NCBI GenBank assembly: GCA_050084985.1 | Contig: JBITNC010000001.1 | Span: 179,428,001-179,492,000 of the forward strand | Source of the DNA: Nageia nagi | Lineage: Eukaryota; Pinophyta | DNA: 64,000 bases | Direction: 5' to 3' | Shown here: one piece after another, positions 1 through 11,139 of the stretch | How positions within the stretch are numbered: the stretch's first letter is position 1 | Layout: each line of letters starts with the position of its first letter | Program-made: the position numbers and the translations under genes | The notes under the pieces: model-generated | Databases searched by the model: none | What the model was told of the DNA's origin: nothing | The model's input: only the letters and a program-made list of their open reading frames with translations

Positions 1-838
1 CTCTATTTTCACTGCAACATATAAACTTTTGAATTCTTATAATATCCTATAAAAAAACAAGCTTTAGATTTAGCATCCAAATTTCTCCACTTCTCATCAT
101 TTACTTGCACATATTCAAGAAAACCAAACACACTCAAGTGTTGCAAATTTTCATTTCTTTGAAACCAAGCTTCATATGGGGTAATTTTATCCAAACTTCT
201 TGTAAGAGACCTATTCAAAATGTACATATTTATTCCTACTTATTAAGTCCAATAAATATTGAACTTTTTTTTCTTTGCATCATGCTTCTAGCCATCTCAA
301 CCAATGTCCTATTTTTCCTTTTCACTGCACCATTTTGTTGCGGTGTTTAGGGATAGGTGAGGTGTCTCCTAATACCATTCTCTTTGCAATACTGACATAA
401 TTCATTGCTAGAATACTCTTCTCCTCTCTCACTTCTCAAACACTTCACATGATATCCACTTTACATCTAAACAAAAAATTTGAACTTCTTTAAATAGTAA
501 ATGCTTCATCCTTTCTCTTAATGAAGTAAACTCAACACATTCTAATGAAATCATCAATGAAAGTGATAATGTAGGATAATTTATTAAAAATTTAATTTTA
601 CATAGGCACATAAATGTTGATATGGACCAATTAGAGAGGGTTTTGGTCTCTCCATGCTTCTTCCTTTGAAAACTTTCTCCTTGCTTACTTTCCAAGTGCA
701 CATCCCTCATACACTTCTTTACAATCTTCTACTTATGGTAGCCCTATCACAATTGATGGAAGAGTATTCAAACACTAAAAATTCAAGTTCCCAAACCTCA
801 TATGATAAAGTGCATTTTTATATTCAATTCCCACAAAT
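1..838 (-). pseudogene. copia element I: GAG-pre-integrase and integrase, decayed, runs off left edge
   Basis: Read leftwards on the minus strand, this is the integrase part of a Ty1/copia polyprotein, which inserts element cDNA into the host genome. A GAG-pre-integrase stretch comes first (about 800-640, HMRFGNLNF and EDCKEVYEGCALGK). The core follows with LVHINIYVPM (about 620), FIDDF (about 560) and SERGEEYSSNELCQYC (about 430-380). The C-terminal part has TPYEAWF, HLSVFGF and DAKSKACFFIGY (227-9). Several frames are needed and there are in-frame stops, so it is a pseudogene. The upstream gag and protease of the same element lie at 26654-28060, beyond the inserted giant element G. Reverse transcriptase and RNase H must lie left of the window. 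The family call is secure. Confidence 0.88.
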
Positions 839-839
839 A

Positions 840-844
840 CAAAG
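840..844. repeat. target-site duplication of G, left copy (caaag)
   Basis: The five bases caaag directly precede the LTR start TGTCAAATACC. The same five bases follow the LTR end at 26649-26653. Copia I coding sequence resumes right after the second copy. Confidence 0.85.
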
Positions 845-1644
845 TGTCAAATACCACTTTTTGATGCCTCTTTTTTATCCTTGATTTTATGATTAGAATT
901 TGTCTAAACCTAGGGGTTGACTTGATAAATGCATACTTTGGGTTCTTAATATTTGGAAGATGTTGTATTTTCATGATATATATATTAGAGGGTAAAAAAA
1001 TATGGTTATAACATTTTTTATATGCTCATCATATTAAGTTTTATAGAGTTATGGATCCACTATAATGGATCTTATAGATAAAATGATATCTTATAATTTT
1101 AGCACCAATGTTATTTAATGTTGAGCTTCATATTAATATTAGGTTACATGATTACTTATTTAAGGATCATTATTGTTTAAATAGTATGTTTAAATAATAA
1201 TAGATTATACCATTAGAGATATTAATGATAGTAAGTATTTATTTCTTTATTCTTAATGATTAATTTTAAAAAGGGAGTATGTAAATAATATGACAATGAT
1301 GATATTTGTGTGCACCATATTTATTTCAAAATATTTTAAGTTCTAGTTGGCACTTCTCCCATGTGGATATTTAAAGTAGTTATTTTTTAATCATATGGAT
1401 GTTACTTCAAATTTCTTACAAATATTGGAGAAGAATATAATGGATTTTTTAGTTAATCTTAAAACAAGTAGCTAGAGTGATGTGTAAAGGAAAATAGGAT
1501 GAGTTTTGATGGCATGTGAAGGGGGTTTTATTTTGGAAAAAAAGGGGGTAAGCAGATAGGGGAGCTAGGGTATGATATTCTACAATGCTTGCAAGGTAAG
1601 GGAAGCATATATTTAAATAAGGTTCAAGGCACTTTGATATGGGT

Positions 1645-2327
1645 TGTAGACACCTCAAAATGAACCTTTATGTATTTAATAAATCATTTTCAACCTTTAA
1701 AAATGTATTATTTTAAAAAGGATTTAAAATGTATAAAAGAGGTGTAGGCTATATATTTGACCCTTGTGGATTATACGAGTGGTCAAATCCTATAATAGAA
1801 GCATCCTTATATAAATGCATTAAATACATACAAAGACAAGGGATGGGATTATTATTAGAAGGATACTAGATAAAGGATAAATTATAGAAGATCCAAGGCT
1901 TCTATCAACTGAAGATTGAATAGAGAATCAAGGACTCGAACATCATTTGCAAAGTAAATCTTTACAAGGTCTTCTTATCTATAGCAAGCAAATATCTTAT
2001 CTCAAGAATTATTATACTTTTGTTATATTGATAAATCATTCATTTACTTATCATTTCATCTTTCATTGCATCTTTAATTTGATCATTAACATGATTTCGG
2101 TGGCATACTATTACTAGGACATCGATGTCATACTAGTGTATATGATATTGCTTGTTCTTGATGTATGCCTTTCCTTTATCAATTGAATATGCATATTAAT
2201 GGAATGAACCTATATACTTAATCATTTATTATCATATTGTTGCTTTATGTCAAATAAATAATATACTAAATAGTCCATGTGTTAATTCCCCTAATTAATT
2301 ACACTATTGCATTATTTAGGGTCTATA
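1645..2327 (+). repeat. A 5' LTR
   Basis: It begins TGTAGACACCTCAAAATGAA and ends at a degraded ...GGTCTATA. It matches both LTRs of element B (28416-29062 and 35432-36089) in reverse complement along its whole length. The B copies end in ...TCTACA, so the CA end is mutated here. The following internal start, TTTGGTGAACCCAAC, was not assigned to a specific tRNA primer. Confidence 0.82.
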
Positions 2328-2495
2328 TTTGGTGAACCCAACATTCTTACACACCTAGGTCTTTGTCTAGGGTAAAATCCTTCTATAAAAACATGAATCC
2401 ATTTTTGCTACTTTTTTCTCTCCATAGAGGAAGTGCTCCAAATAGTATCCAAAGAGCAAGATAAAACTAGGGCTTGTTTTGCTTATATTCCAAAG

Positions 2496-4520
2496 ATGGA
2501 TATTAACCTAGATAACCCTATAGTATCCAAATTTAAAGTATAGTTTTTAGAGGTTAGGAGAAGTATTTGAATTAATCCTAAATTATGTATTCAAATCCCT
2601 CATCTTAGGACCATATGGGATTCTAAATCTTTAGATTCTGATAAATGAATGTCCATTATTGGAGAGACTCCTAATTGCTATGTTATTATTGATCGTAACA
2701 ACTTAGATAATTTGGCTTCTCACCTAGAACCTTTTGATAATGATGAACTCATGATCCATTAAATAGGTTTTATATAATAAAGAAAGGCTACGATTTGTTA
2801 TCTGTAATAATGCTTCTATTATGGTGGAACTTCTTATAGATGAAAATTTGCTTTATAATAATTTAGAAACTATATAATCTAAAGGTATCTTGTTCCATTA
2901 TGAGAAATCATCAAAATATATCCATACTATGCATGAAATTCATGGCATAGGAAACATAATCAACTGTCACCATAGCACGGGTAGCATAGATCCTAATGGA
3001 GGAGAGTCTAAACCAGAGCTTGATGCTAATTTGGAATAGCCACTACATAAGGATGATATTTCTAAAAGTGATGACCAGTTAGAACCTAAGGATGAGGATG
3101 AATAATCTTACAATAATTTTATCCTTAATCCACATTACTTCAATCAAGAGAAGAAAGGTAAGGGTCAAGTTCTTTTACCTGATGATGAAATTAAAACTCT
3201 CATTAAGCAGCGACTTACTAAAGTTATTAGAGAATCCTTTAAGCTACAAACAACTTGGACTCTTAAGGAGCATGAGATTAAGGTATGTATCATTATGGAT
3301 ATCCAAGAAAACACTAATTGGTATAAATAACTTCCATATGAATAATTGGAAATCCTAGTAGGGGTACTATATGAACTTAAGTAAGATAGGGTTAATCATA
3401 CTAATGAGTTTGTTGTTTTAAAACATATTCTACTTCAAACATCAAATAATTCACAACAACCTCCTCATTCCCCACCACCATCCCTAAAGACTAATGTAGG
3501 GTTTAACAACATGATGAGTAATAAGGATGATTTCCTTTCATGTTTAAAATGACCCCTCACTGCTAGAATTCTTGCCAAAATAATCCTTGAGAGAAAGAGT
3601 GTCAAATTTACTAAGTTTGATGGTATGTAGGATCCTAGGATGCATGTTCATAAATTTCATGAAGAAGCTATTGAATATATACATGATCAAGATTTGTTGG
3701 CTAAGTTGTTTTCTTACAATTTGAAGGATGAGTCTCTAAAATGCTACTTCTAGCTTCTTGAAAGTAGTATTGATAGGTATGAGGATTTGATTCATATAGT
3801 TTTACATAATTATGGTTATAATAGTACTAATAAGGTTTATTTTAAGGACTTGTGTAAAATTAAATAGCTCCCTAACCAATTAGTGAAGGATTTTGTAAAG
3901 CTATAGAAACAAATTGCTAATAAACTCACCGTGGATGAACATGAACTCAAGCATATTTTTGTGGATGGTCTCTTTCCTATATATAAGTTGTTTGTCATCT
4001 CTAATCATGATATATCTTTAGGAGATATGATTGACACTATTACTAAAAGGGAACCATGAATTAAAAATTTGAGTGCTATGAAATATATTAAGCATATTTC
4101 ACCTGTAAAACCTATTATTGAAAATCAAACCAAGGTTGAAGTAAATCATGTTGCTCACAAAAAATGAGGTAGTGCTACACCCAAACATACTCACTAATAT
4201 ACTCCTTTGATTGATAGTATTGATAATATTCTAAATGTATTATTACATAAGGAAGTGATTGATTTGCCTCCTATTATTGAACCTAAGTTTACTAATGGTG
4301 TGCCTTAAAATTTTCACTATGAGAAATTTTGCAATTATCATAGGGTAACTAGTCATCTAACCTAGGATTGTAGGACACTTTGTAACCTTATATAGGAATT
4401 AATTAATAATGGAGAAATTTAGATGGATTAAAAATTAGCTGCATAGATAGGACTTGTACATCTATATAATGCACAACAAGGGTATTCAATAATCCCCTAC
4501 CATCTTCATAATTTCAAGGG
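2496..4520 (+). pseudogene. A gag polyprotein, Tat/Athila-like, many stops
   Basis: Gag would form the virus-like particle of the element. The ATG at 2496 starts MDINLDNPIVSK, also found in element B. The core retrotransposon gag domain lies at about 3590-4070 (DPRMHVHKFHEEAIEY, IDRYEDLIH, VYFKDLCKIK, IFVDGLFPIYKLF). Near 4320-4390 a CxxH..H..C motif (FCNYHRVTSHLT then DCRTLCNLI) resembles the zinc motif of Tat/Athila-lineage gag proteins. It is interrupted by many TAG/TAA codons, largely at positions where B or the family has glutamine or tryptophan. No protease or RT follows. Confidence 0.82.
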
Positions 4521-4529
4521 TGTATTGAT

Positions 4530-6650
4530 ATAGTAAGTATTTCTTGTAATTTACATTATTTTCTACTAAAACTCATGCATATAGGCATCCTCCTCTAAAA
4601 AGAAAAAGGAATGGAATAAAAAGGCATGATGCTAGCAATATGCATTCTTGCTTTTAGAGTGCCAATAGCATGGGGATGACTAGTACAAAAGTGCCTCTTG
4701 TTGTCCCTACCTCTGTAAAGTGTATTTGGGTGGCAAAAACTCCCTAGGTACATAAAGTTATTCCTTGAGCTCTTTTTGATATAATAATCAGTGTATATTA
4801 TTGGTTAGGGTGTTTTTATGTTTTTTTACTTTCCTTTTCTATGTGTTCACTAGTCTAGTGATTTTCTTCTTTGTATTCATATTTTCTTCCAAGGGATCCA
4901 ACTTCTCTTTGTGCATGGTGCCAATGCCTTGATATCTTTATGTCAGGGCACCACCACCATGGTTTTCCTTGGATAGAATGTTTAAAATCCACTTTTCATC
5001 ATTCTAAATAATGTATCTTAGCCTCTAGGCTAATCCTTGGTGTTATGTTGTAATATCTATCCTCACATACACCCTCCTAATCTTTACTAGTTTCTCCAAG
5101 GTATCTTGGTTCCTTCAAGTTATGTGTCATTTCAGTTTATGAGTATGCCTTATGGTCATTATTAGTTGCACAAAAGATAATGTATGCATGTTTAGCATGT
5201 TTTACTATTAATGAGTCAATTTTTAGAGCTCATTATGCCTGTGTGTATATCCAATGTCAACCATTTAAATATAACACTAAGATAAAAATATAGAGTATTG
5301 ATTTCACCAAATGGGTCATATATATATATCAAATTAAAAATTTGGTACAAAATAGGTATACATGGGCCTTAGCCCTACATCATCCACCACTATGGGTGGG
5401 CACTAGAACCACTACTAGATGTCTCACTCCTAGAATGGATGCTCCAATAGTCCAATGTTGCTAACAAGGTGGCAAACTTAGCTAGTTTAGAGAGGAAGTA
5501 AATGCCTACTTGTCAGAGCTCTAAATGGCAAGGGTATCAAGGTCAAAATGACCTATTTTTATAAAAAAATTGATTTTACAAGTTGACTTTATTGCTTTAA
5601 ATTAGGGCATCACTTCTTTTTTGACATACAGTTCCTAAATCCTTATGTGGACGGCTTATTAGCCTTATAAAAATTTTAAATCCCCCCATCCTTTTTTGAA
5701 TACTAGAAATTACCATTTGCATGGTGGTGATGATGTCCATTTCTTTGAGTTATGTGTGTTATTAACAAAATTTGGATCTAATGTATGCTCAAAATTTATT
5801 CAAATGATGCCCACATGTCTCAAATAAAGATTGCTTCATTTGTATTTTTCATTAAAATTTATACTTGGTTTAAGGTGCCAACAATATGCTAATTTGCTAT
5901 TTAGATGATTTTTTAATGCGCCTAGTTAATTTTCATCAATTACTAGTTTTGCATATGATAATGGATACTTTTTTATGATATACACTTAAAAACAAATTGG
6001 ATTATGTATACTTGATTTTAGTAATTTGGTAGGGTAAAATTATATCTTCAAGAAGGTTGTTCCTAGGCAACTACAAGCCTATGATATTTGCAAGATTTGG
6101 TGACATATGAAGACACTACTTAATTGGATGATTTTATCCACTTATTTCATGATGTTGGTGGTGTATTGACATTAGGGCTCTAGTGATGTACCAATCCATG
6201 AGTTACTCAAATTATTAAAAACCCTCTTGTACTTATCCTTAATTGCCCTTTCTAGCATGAAGATCAATACCAAAATTATGCTTCCATCATGAGGTACAAA
6301 TATTTTATTTTTCTTTTTTCATTTTATGTTATTAAGCATGTTAAATTCACATTTGAAAAGGTTGATATTTGTTAACATGAATTGATGCATGCCAAGTGAA
6401 TAAATTGACATCTATTGGTTGACCTAAAGTTAGGATGGAGAAATATGCAAAATGATAAGGCATTATCTCCCCTTCTAGACTTCACTCTATATTATGCACT
6501 ACATTTCACATAGCTTTGAATAACTTTGTTCTCCTCCACTTGTTGGTGATTCATGACTATCATCCAAAATGATGACATTATGATGTGGTGATGTGGTGTG
6601 TGTTCATGCATGTGATAAGATGGCTTGACTTCAATCTTATATTTAGCTAT
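4530..6650 (+). other. Pol-less 3' part of A, shared with B
   Basis: There is no recognisable pol here. The stretch aligns in pieces with 30640-33100 of element B (reverse complement). The part at 5300-5450 corresponds to the end of B's antisense decayed ORF, including a short TA run (5319-5329). It ends at the junction with copia C. Confidence 0.65.
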
Positions 6651-6740
6651 ATGAATTGGCTTATTACATATGCAACTGAATGTTTCCCATCACATAAAGT
6701 TTCACTCAAAAAATCACACCTTACTAAGGTTTTATATTCA

Positions 6741-7073
6741 TCATTTTTTATTTGAGTCCAAATTATCCATTTTCATAAGCATTTCCTTCTCCCAAGGAAT
6801 ACTCTTCAATGTTTTCCCCATGATACAATCTTCAACCAATGACTTGATAAGACATTCTCCTCTATTCAAATTAATAGCCTTCAAGCTATCCTTCAAACAT
6901 ATAATAAACAAATATTCATTAGTAGCATTATCAAATAAGCCAAAAAATAATAAATCATCACCTCCAATGATGTTTTGATGAGTATATATCCATAACCTTT
7001 CCTTTGATGTTTCTTTTGAAGTAATCATTTCTTCATTCATGGTAAGGAATTCCCATGATTCCTCTTTGCACAT
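6741..7073 (-). CDS. C downstream open frame (110 aa), function unknown
   Basis: An uninterrupted 110-codon frame in the leader-to-pol region of copia C, starting 9 bases after the preceding frame stops and in a different frame. It contains IIGGDDLLFFGLFDNATNEY and no domain I recognise. Given its place, it may be the C-terminal part of an extended gag split by frameshifts. It could also be chance openness. The weak evidence is the absence of stops in a very AT-rich setting. Confidence 0.4.
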   Translation of the reverse strand: MCKEESWEFLTMNEEMITSKETSKERLWIYTHQNIIGGDDLLFFGLFDNATNEYLFIICLKDSLKAINLNRGECLIKSLVEDCIMGKTLKSIPWEKEMLMKMDNLDSNKK

Positions 7074-7081
7074 TATTTCCT

Positions 7082-7495
7082 CTATAAGAAAACTCTTAAT
7101 CTCTTTTGATGCCTCACTTCACCATGAAGTCCATTAATGGCAATCTCACTATTTTCTATCTCCCTCTTGAGATAGTCATATTCATTCTCCACTCTCGATA
7201 AGTGGTCTTCTCCTTTGACCATGAAGTTAATAGCCTTCATATCATCTTCATCAATGATCTCTCTTTGATCATTATCCCATATTTCCTCTTTAATACAAAC
7301 ATCATATGCCTCCTCCATGGAGCACTCTTTATTTTTCTCCACTCCATGTGAAGGGTATTCATCATAAGGGAGCCAAAAATGTTCCTTATCCTCAATATTC
7401 TCTTCCATAAGAATATTGGCTCCTTCATTGTATGAATCCTCTTCATTTGTTGCCTCCTCCATGATATATTCATCTTCATAATATAACTTCTTCAT
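7082..7495 (-). CDS. C acidic, partly coiled-coil open frame (137 aa), gag extension
   Basis: An open frame rich in Glu/Asp (for example DKEHFWLPYDEYPSHGVEKN), ending in a charged heptad-like stretch (SRVENEYDYLKREIENSEIA) that could form a coiled coil. Its ATG overlaps the stop of the upstream gag frame (TAATG). It may be a separate small ORF or the second part of a frame-shifted gag. I know no function for it. Confidence 0.45.
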   Translation of the reverse strand: MKKLYYEDEYIMEEATNEEDSYNEGANILMEENIEDKEHFWLPYDEYPSHGVEKNKECSMEEAYDVCIKEEIWDNDQREIIDEDDMKAINFMVKGEDHLSRVENEYDYLKREIENSEIAINGLHGEVRHQKRLRVFL

Positions 7496-8139
7496 TAGGA
7501 ATTCTTCACAAGCTTACTAAATGAAGCATTCATCTCCTTATGATAAATGTGAATGTCATTACAACATTCCATTCCCACAAGAGGTTTACAAGGCCTCTCA
7601 CTAGGCTCTTCATCATATAAGTCTTCCTCTTCAAGGAATAATTCATCATCATGCATGCCTTCTTTATAAGATTTGTCTTCAAAAAGTCCTTCAAAAGGAT
7701 CTTTAAAATAAGACTCTTTACATGAGTCTCCATAAGACTCTTCAAGCATATATGGATCTTCCCATGAGCCTTTACCAAAGGAACAAGGCTCCCCCTTGCT
7801 CACACAACCTTCATATTCACTGACATCAAAAATATCTTTCAAAACCTTCCACGCAATAGAAGCTGATTTACAGCTTGCTATGAGAGGAAAAATATTTTCT
7901 TTCATACCTTTTCTTATTTCCATTAGGGCTAAACAATTTTCATATTTCTTTTCTTTCTTTATCTTCTTCTCTTCACCATCAAGTAAGCTCCAAGGGATGG
8001 GTTCTTCATACCCATGTTTAATGATCTCCCAAAGATCCTTAACCATCAAAACTATTTTCATTATTATGCTCCATTGAACAAAATTGTCTCCATCAAATCT
8101 TGGAACCTCAAATCCTTCAAACATGGTGTCCATATTCAT
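7495..8139 (-). CDS. C copia gag, N-terminal domain with acidic tail (214 aa)
   Basis: Gag of a Ty1/copia element, forming the particle. Residues 1-110 show the plant copia gag fold signature: PRFDGDNFVQWSIIMK, then DLWEIIKHGYEEP, then the block KKYENCLALMEIRK to KVLKDIFD. After that the protein becomes unusually acidic (LFLEEEDLYDEEPSERPC) instead of the usual helical region and zinc knuckle. The ATG at 8139 fits the family start. No internal stops occur over 645 bases, which is rare in this window. The missing zinc knuckle is odd for a functional gag. Confidence 0.7.
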   Translation of the reverse strand: MNMDTMFEGFEVPRFDGDNFVQWSIIMKIVLMVKDLWEIIKHGYEEPIPWSLLDGEEKKIKKEKKYENCLALMEIRKGMKENIFPLIASCKSASIAWKVLKDIFDVSEYEGCVSKGEPCSFGKGSWEDPYMLEESYGDSCKESYFKDPFEGLFEDKSYKEGMHDDELFLEEEDLYDEEPSERPCKPLVGMECCNDIHIYHKEMNASFSKLVKNS

Positions 8140-8763
8140 TTATAGGGATTTAATAAATCCTCATACATACCATAAAAAATTCATTCTCAATTATATACCT
8201 TCTTTAGATTTTAATATTCCTTTACTCAAGCTTCTACATGTATGTTGACTAGTGCATTATTTTTTAGACTTCACTTTTCTCAATGCATTCACCCTTATGG
8301 CATTAGGTCTCTTTCTATTCAGAGACAAAAAATCATTTCTCATATTTTTTTGGTAAGTCTTTTACAACCTTGCAATATAGAAGTATTCTCTTCATAGTCT
8401 AGGGACACCACACTTTTCTTTTACATGGAGTTCACCAAGACTGGTGCAAATTACTGCAATAGATTTTCTTCTCTCCTTACATGCGACTCGCCTTCTTAGT
8501 TCCTTTTCTCTTCATACCACTTTCACAATCCCTCTTTGCTCCCACAGAAAAAACAATTTCTCCATAGGCTTTAGATCTCACACTTGGAAGAATTTGATAA
8601 ATTCTTTGCAATGCATCCACAAGCTCAATATTTTTAATGATAGTTTGTGAGGAGGTTGATAAGATCCTTTAAGACTTCATCCACTCTAAACCTATAATCC
8701 ATTCAGATCTGATCTCCTAGTTTTCTAGCAATATATTTTATTTAATCCTCTAAATCAAACAAG

Positions 8764-8778
8764 CTTTGATACTAATTT
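8764..8778 (-). promoter_or_regulatory. C primer-binding site
   Basis: On the minus strand this reads TTAGTATCAAAGCTT. It is close to the TGGTATCAGAGC sequence complementary to initiator tRNA-Met used by many plant LTR elements, and it lies just inside the LTR. Confidence 0.6.
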
Positions 8779-9186
8779 AGAGAACCATAATGTTCTATTT
8801 ATTGATCAAATGGATTACAAATATATAGTTCTATAGAAGAACTAGTTGAGAAATATTCTTCTCATGACTCATAAATAACTATAACAATCCATGTGGTTAA
8901 TAAACCATTACAAGACAAATGACTCTCCATATGGTTACAAAAAATCATTACAAGACAATCTATATGGTTGAGATGCAATATTCTCCCACCATAACAAATA
9001 TCCAACATATCCAACCTATGTGAACTACCAATTAACAACTAATGCCTATCCTAAAACATAGGCTAACTATGGAATATGGTCAACATAGACCAAATATTCC
9101 TCACAAGCTAATGTTAATACTTTAGGATATACTATAAGTCCTATTTAATTAATCCTAATGACTTAGGACTTAGGAATAATGTTACA
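8776..9186 (-). repeat. C 5' LTR
   Basis: Inferred from the primer-binding site on its left and the TGTAACATTATTCC start (minus strand, 9186) on its right. Length is about 411 bp. No second LTR copy is in the window, so the limits rest on TG and PBS logic only. Confidence 0.55.
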
Positions 9187-9199
9187 AATAATTCCAATA

Positions 9200-10175
9200 A
9201 TGATGAAGCTATGAGCATGCATCCAATAGTAAATGATAATAATTTTTCATCATATATTTTGGGTACAAGTACCCAAATAGACATGTATGTAAAACATGGA
9301 GGAAAGAGAAGAGTAGTGGAATTGTTTGTCAAGGGACATGATCATGTAAAGAGAAGGAGATGGGTGCAAGGATTTTTTCATACAACTCTTTGAATGGATT
9401 AAACATAGACATGTATAATTATAATGGCTACCAATGTAACCAACAAAGAGCCATATATGAAACTTACAATGTGTATAGGAAATGCTTATTAGAGATCAAG
9501 ATTGAGAGCTATGATATACATAGAGAGAGAGTCATTTGTAGCATTATGTGTGGCATTTAAAGGACCTAATGAAAAGAGCCACTATGCATATCTAATATTC
9601 ACTAAGGACCCAATTGTATTAACGTTATATACATATAGCATCCATTGAGAATACCTTCATTCTTATGGATCATAGTTCTATGGGATATGCAATTCATGGC
9701 TACAACTAGGTAATTCTTAAACTCTTTAATCCATAGAAGAACTTAGGAGCAAACCTTGAAGATATAAACCATATATTTATCCCACTTACATCCATTCATG
9801 GAGGTATAGTGGATGAGAGATGTACATATGTAAATACTTAATAGTAGAGTGACTCTTAGTAATTATCTTAGAATAAACCATTATACATGCATTGTTGATC
9901 TTCCTTGACCACATAGGCTTCCTTGAGGAAGCTTTAAACTTTATTGCAAGAATGTCCATAAAACTAAAATTAGGATTTTAGATACATCTAGGTTGTAAAT
10001 AATCCTACTAGAAATATTATTGGAATTGTGAGGAAACTTCAAATATGCGATGATGGCTACATTGTAACCAAGTTTATCTCCAAGACTATTGTAAGCGACA
10101 TTTCTATGAAGGATGCTAAATTCAAATCTTTAGGTCAAAAGCTATTTTCATCCAACCTTCAAAATTACAATACAT
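9200..10175 (+). pseudogene. PPR protein fragment (E/DYW class) inside G 5' LTR
   Basis: A decayed stretch of a plant pentatricopeptide-repeat protein, a family that binds organelle RNA; DYW members edit C to U. Remnants in order: IDMYVKHGGKRRVVELF (about 9275-9330), GYAIHGYN (about 9687), INHYTCIVDLP with EEAL-type helix remnants (about 9870-9950), and near 10037-10170 a DYW-like end with VTKFISKTIV and MKDAKFKSL. This order matches the C-terminus of DYW proteins. Frameshifts and stops are frequent. The beginning (counterpart of 23456-23660) is partly at 1500-1644, before the inserted A/C block. The same fragment is in the 3' LTR. Confidence 0.78.
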
Positions 10176-11139
10176 ATGAGTAAACCTATTATGCCAAGCT
10201 TTGCATATTTTAATTTTTTTTAACAAAATAGTGTGGAAATGGAACTCTCAGAGATTACTATTTTGTTGTATTGGTGTCTATCATATTTATATATTCTATT
10301 GTTGAACATGTGTTGAGAGGTGATGAAATACAATGTAAATTATTTTAGAGGTATATCCTTTGATTGTATCTTGCATAAAAAATTTTAAAAGGAATATAAT
10401 ACACCTTTATTTAGATGATTTTGTCAAGCCACATTGCCTCATTAGGAACCTTATCCAACATCCTTTTATTGAGTATCAGAATGGAGAAATTGGAGTTGAG
10501 TAGAGAATGAAAGGCTAGTAATTGCATTATAGGTTGATATACAAGGATAAAATTACTTCATCCTTGCTAATAAATTAGAATTATTTATTATATCTTTCCT
10601 ATAGTGATAGAATTTATGTTAGCCTTCATAATATATATGTATGTAATATCTTGATAGATATTGAGCAATTTTAGTCTTTGTCTACAAATATGCAAGCATT
10701 TTAATTATGACTTGTTATTGAATATTATATAATACTTGATCAATCATTTAATGAGGTATTGATTATAAAGTTTTAGAATAAGACATCTAGAAATTGTTAT
10801 TTCTCTATCAAAAATGATTTTCTAGGCCTTTGATCATCTTAGGTAAGAGTACTTATAGTTGATACCATGATTAGTTAAGCGTTGCATCCTTAGGGAATTA
10901 ATAAATTAATTCTTGTAAAAATATTGAATAGAATGCTGAAATATGGTGAAAATTACTATTTAAAGTATGGCTATTATGTTAGCATGATTTATTAATTTAC
11001 ATGATAGTGTACATTTTCTATTACTTAAAGCACATCATGTTTTCCTTTAAAAAAAACTAGTTTGATAATAATGACATTATCATTGTTAGCTAGGAATTTG
11101 CCTTACTACTATATGATGTAAGATCTTAGCACCTTGGTA

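Larger units (their letters stand above)
1645..6650 (+). mobile_element. Element A: truncated Tat-like gypsy element (gag only)
   Basis: This is the 5' part of a gypsy-type element inserted into G's 5' LTR. It has an LTR (1645-2327), a decayed gag (2496-4520) and then a pol-less region. That region matches element B over most of its length, for example 4860-4980 with the complement of 32.7-32.95 kb, 5310-5450 with 32.2-32.35 kb, and 6230-6640 with 30.64-31.03 kb. The match ends near 6650, where minus-strand copia sequence begins. The 3' end and second LTR are missing. Confidence 0.8.
6650..9186 (-). mobile_element. Element C: truncated copia element, 5' LTR plus gag region
   Basis: Read leftwards, it has an LTR (9186 to ~8776), a primer-binding site, an untranslated leader and three consecutive open frames starting with a copia-type gag (8139). 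It stops abruptly near 6650 against element A, so protease, integrase and RT are lost. On the right, G's LTR sequence resumes at about 9197 (atgatgaagctatgagc, also at 23667). Its open frames are far less broken than those of its neighbours, suggesting a younger insertion. Confidence 0.72.

Noticed and set aside
6670-6978. Plus-strand 102-codon frame
   Set aside because: Shadow of the minus-strand open frame of copia C.
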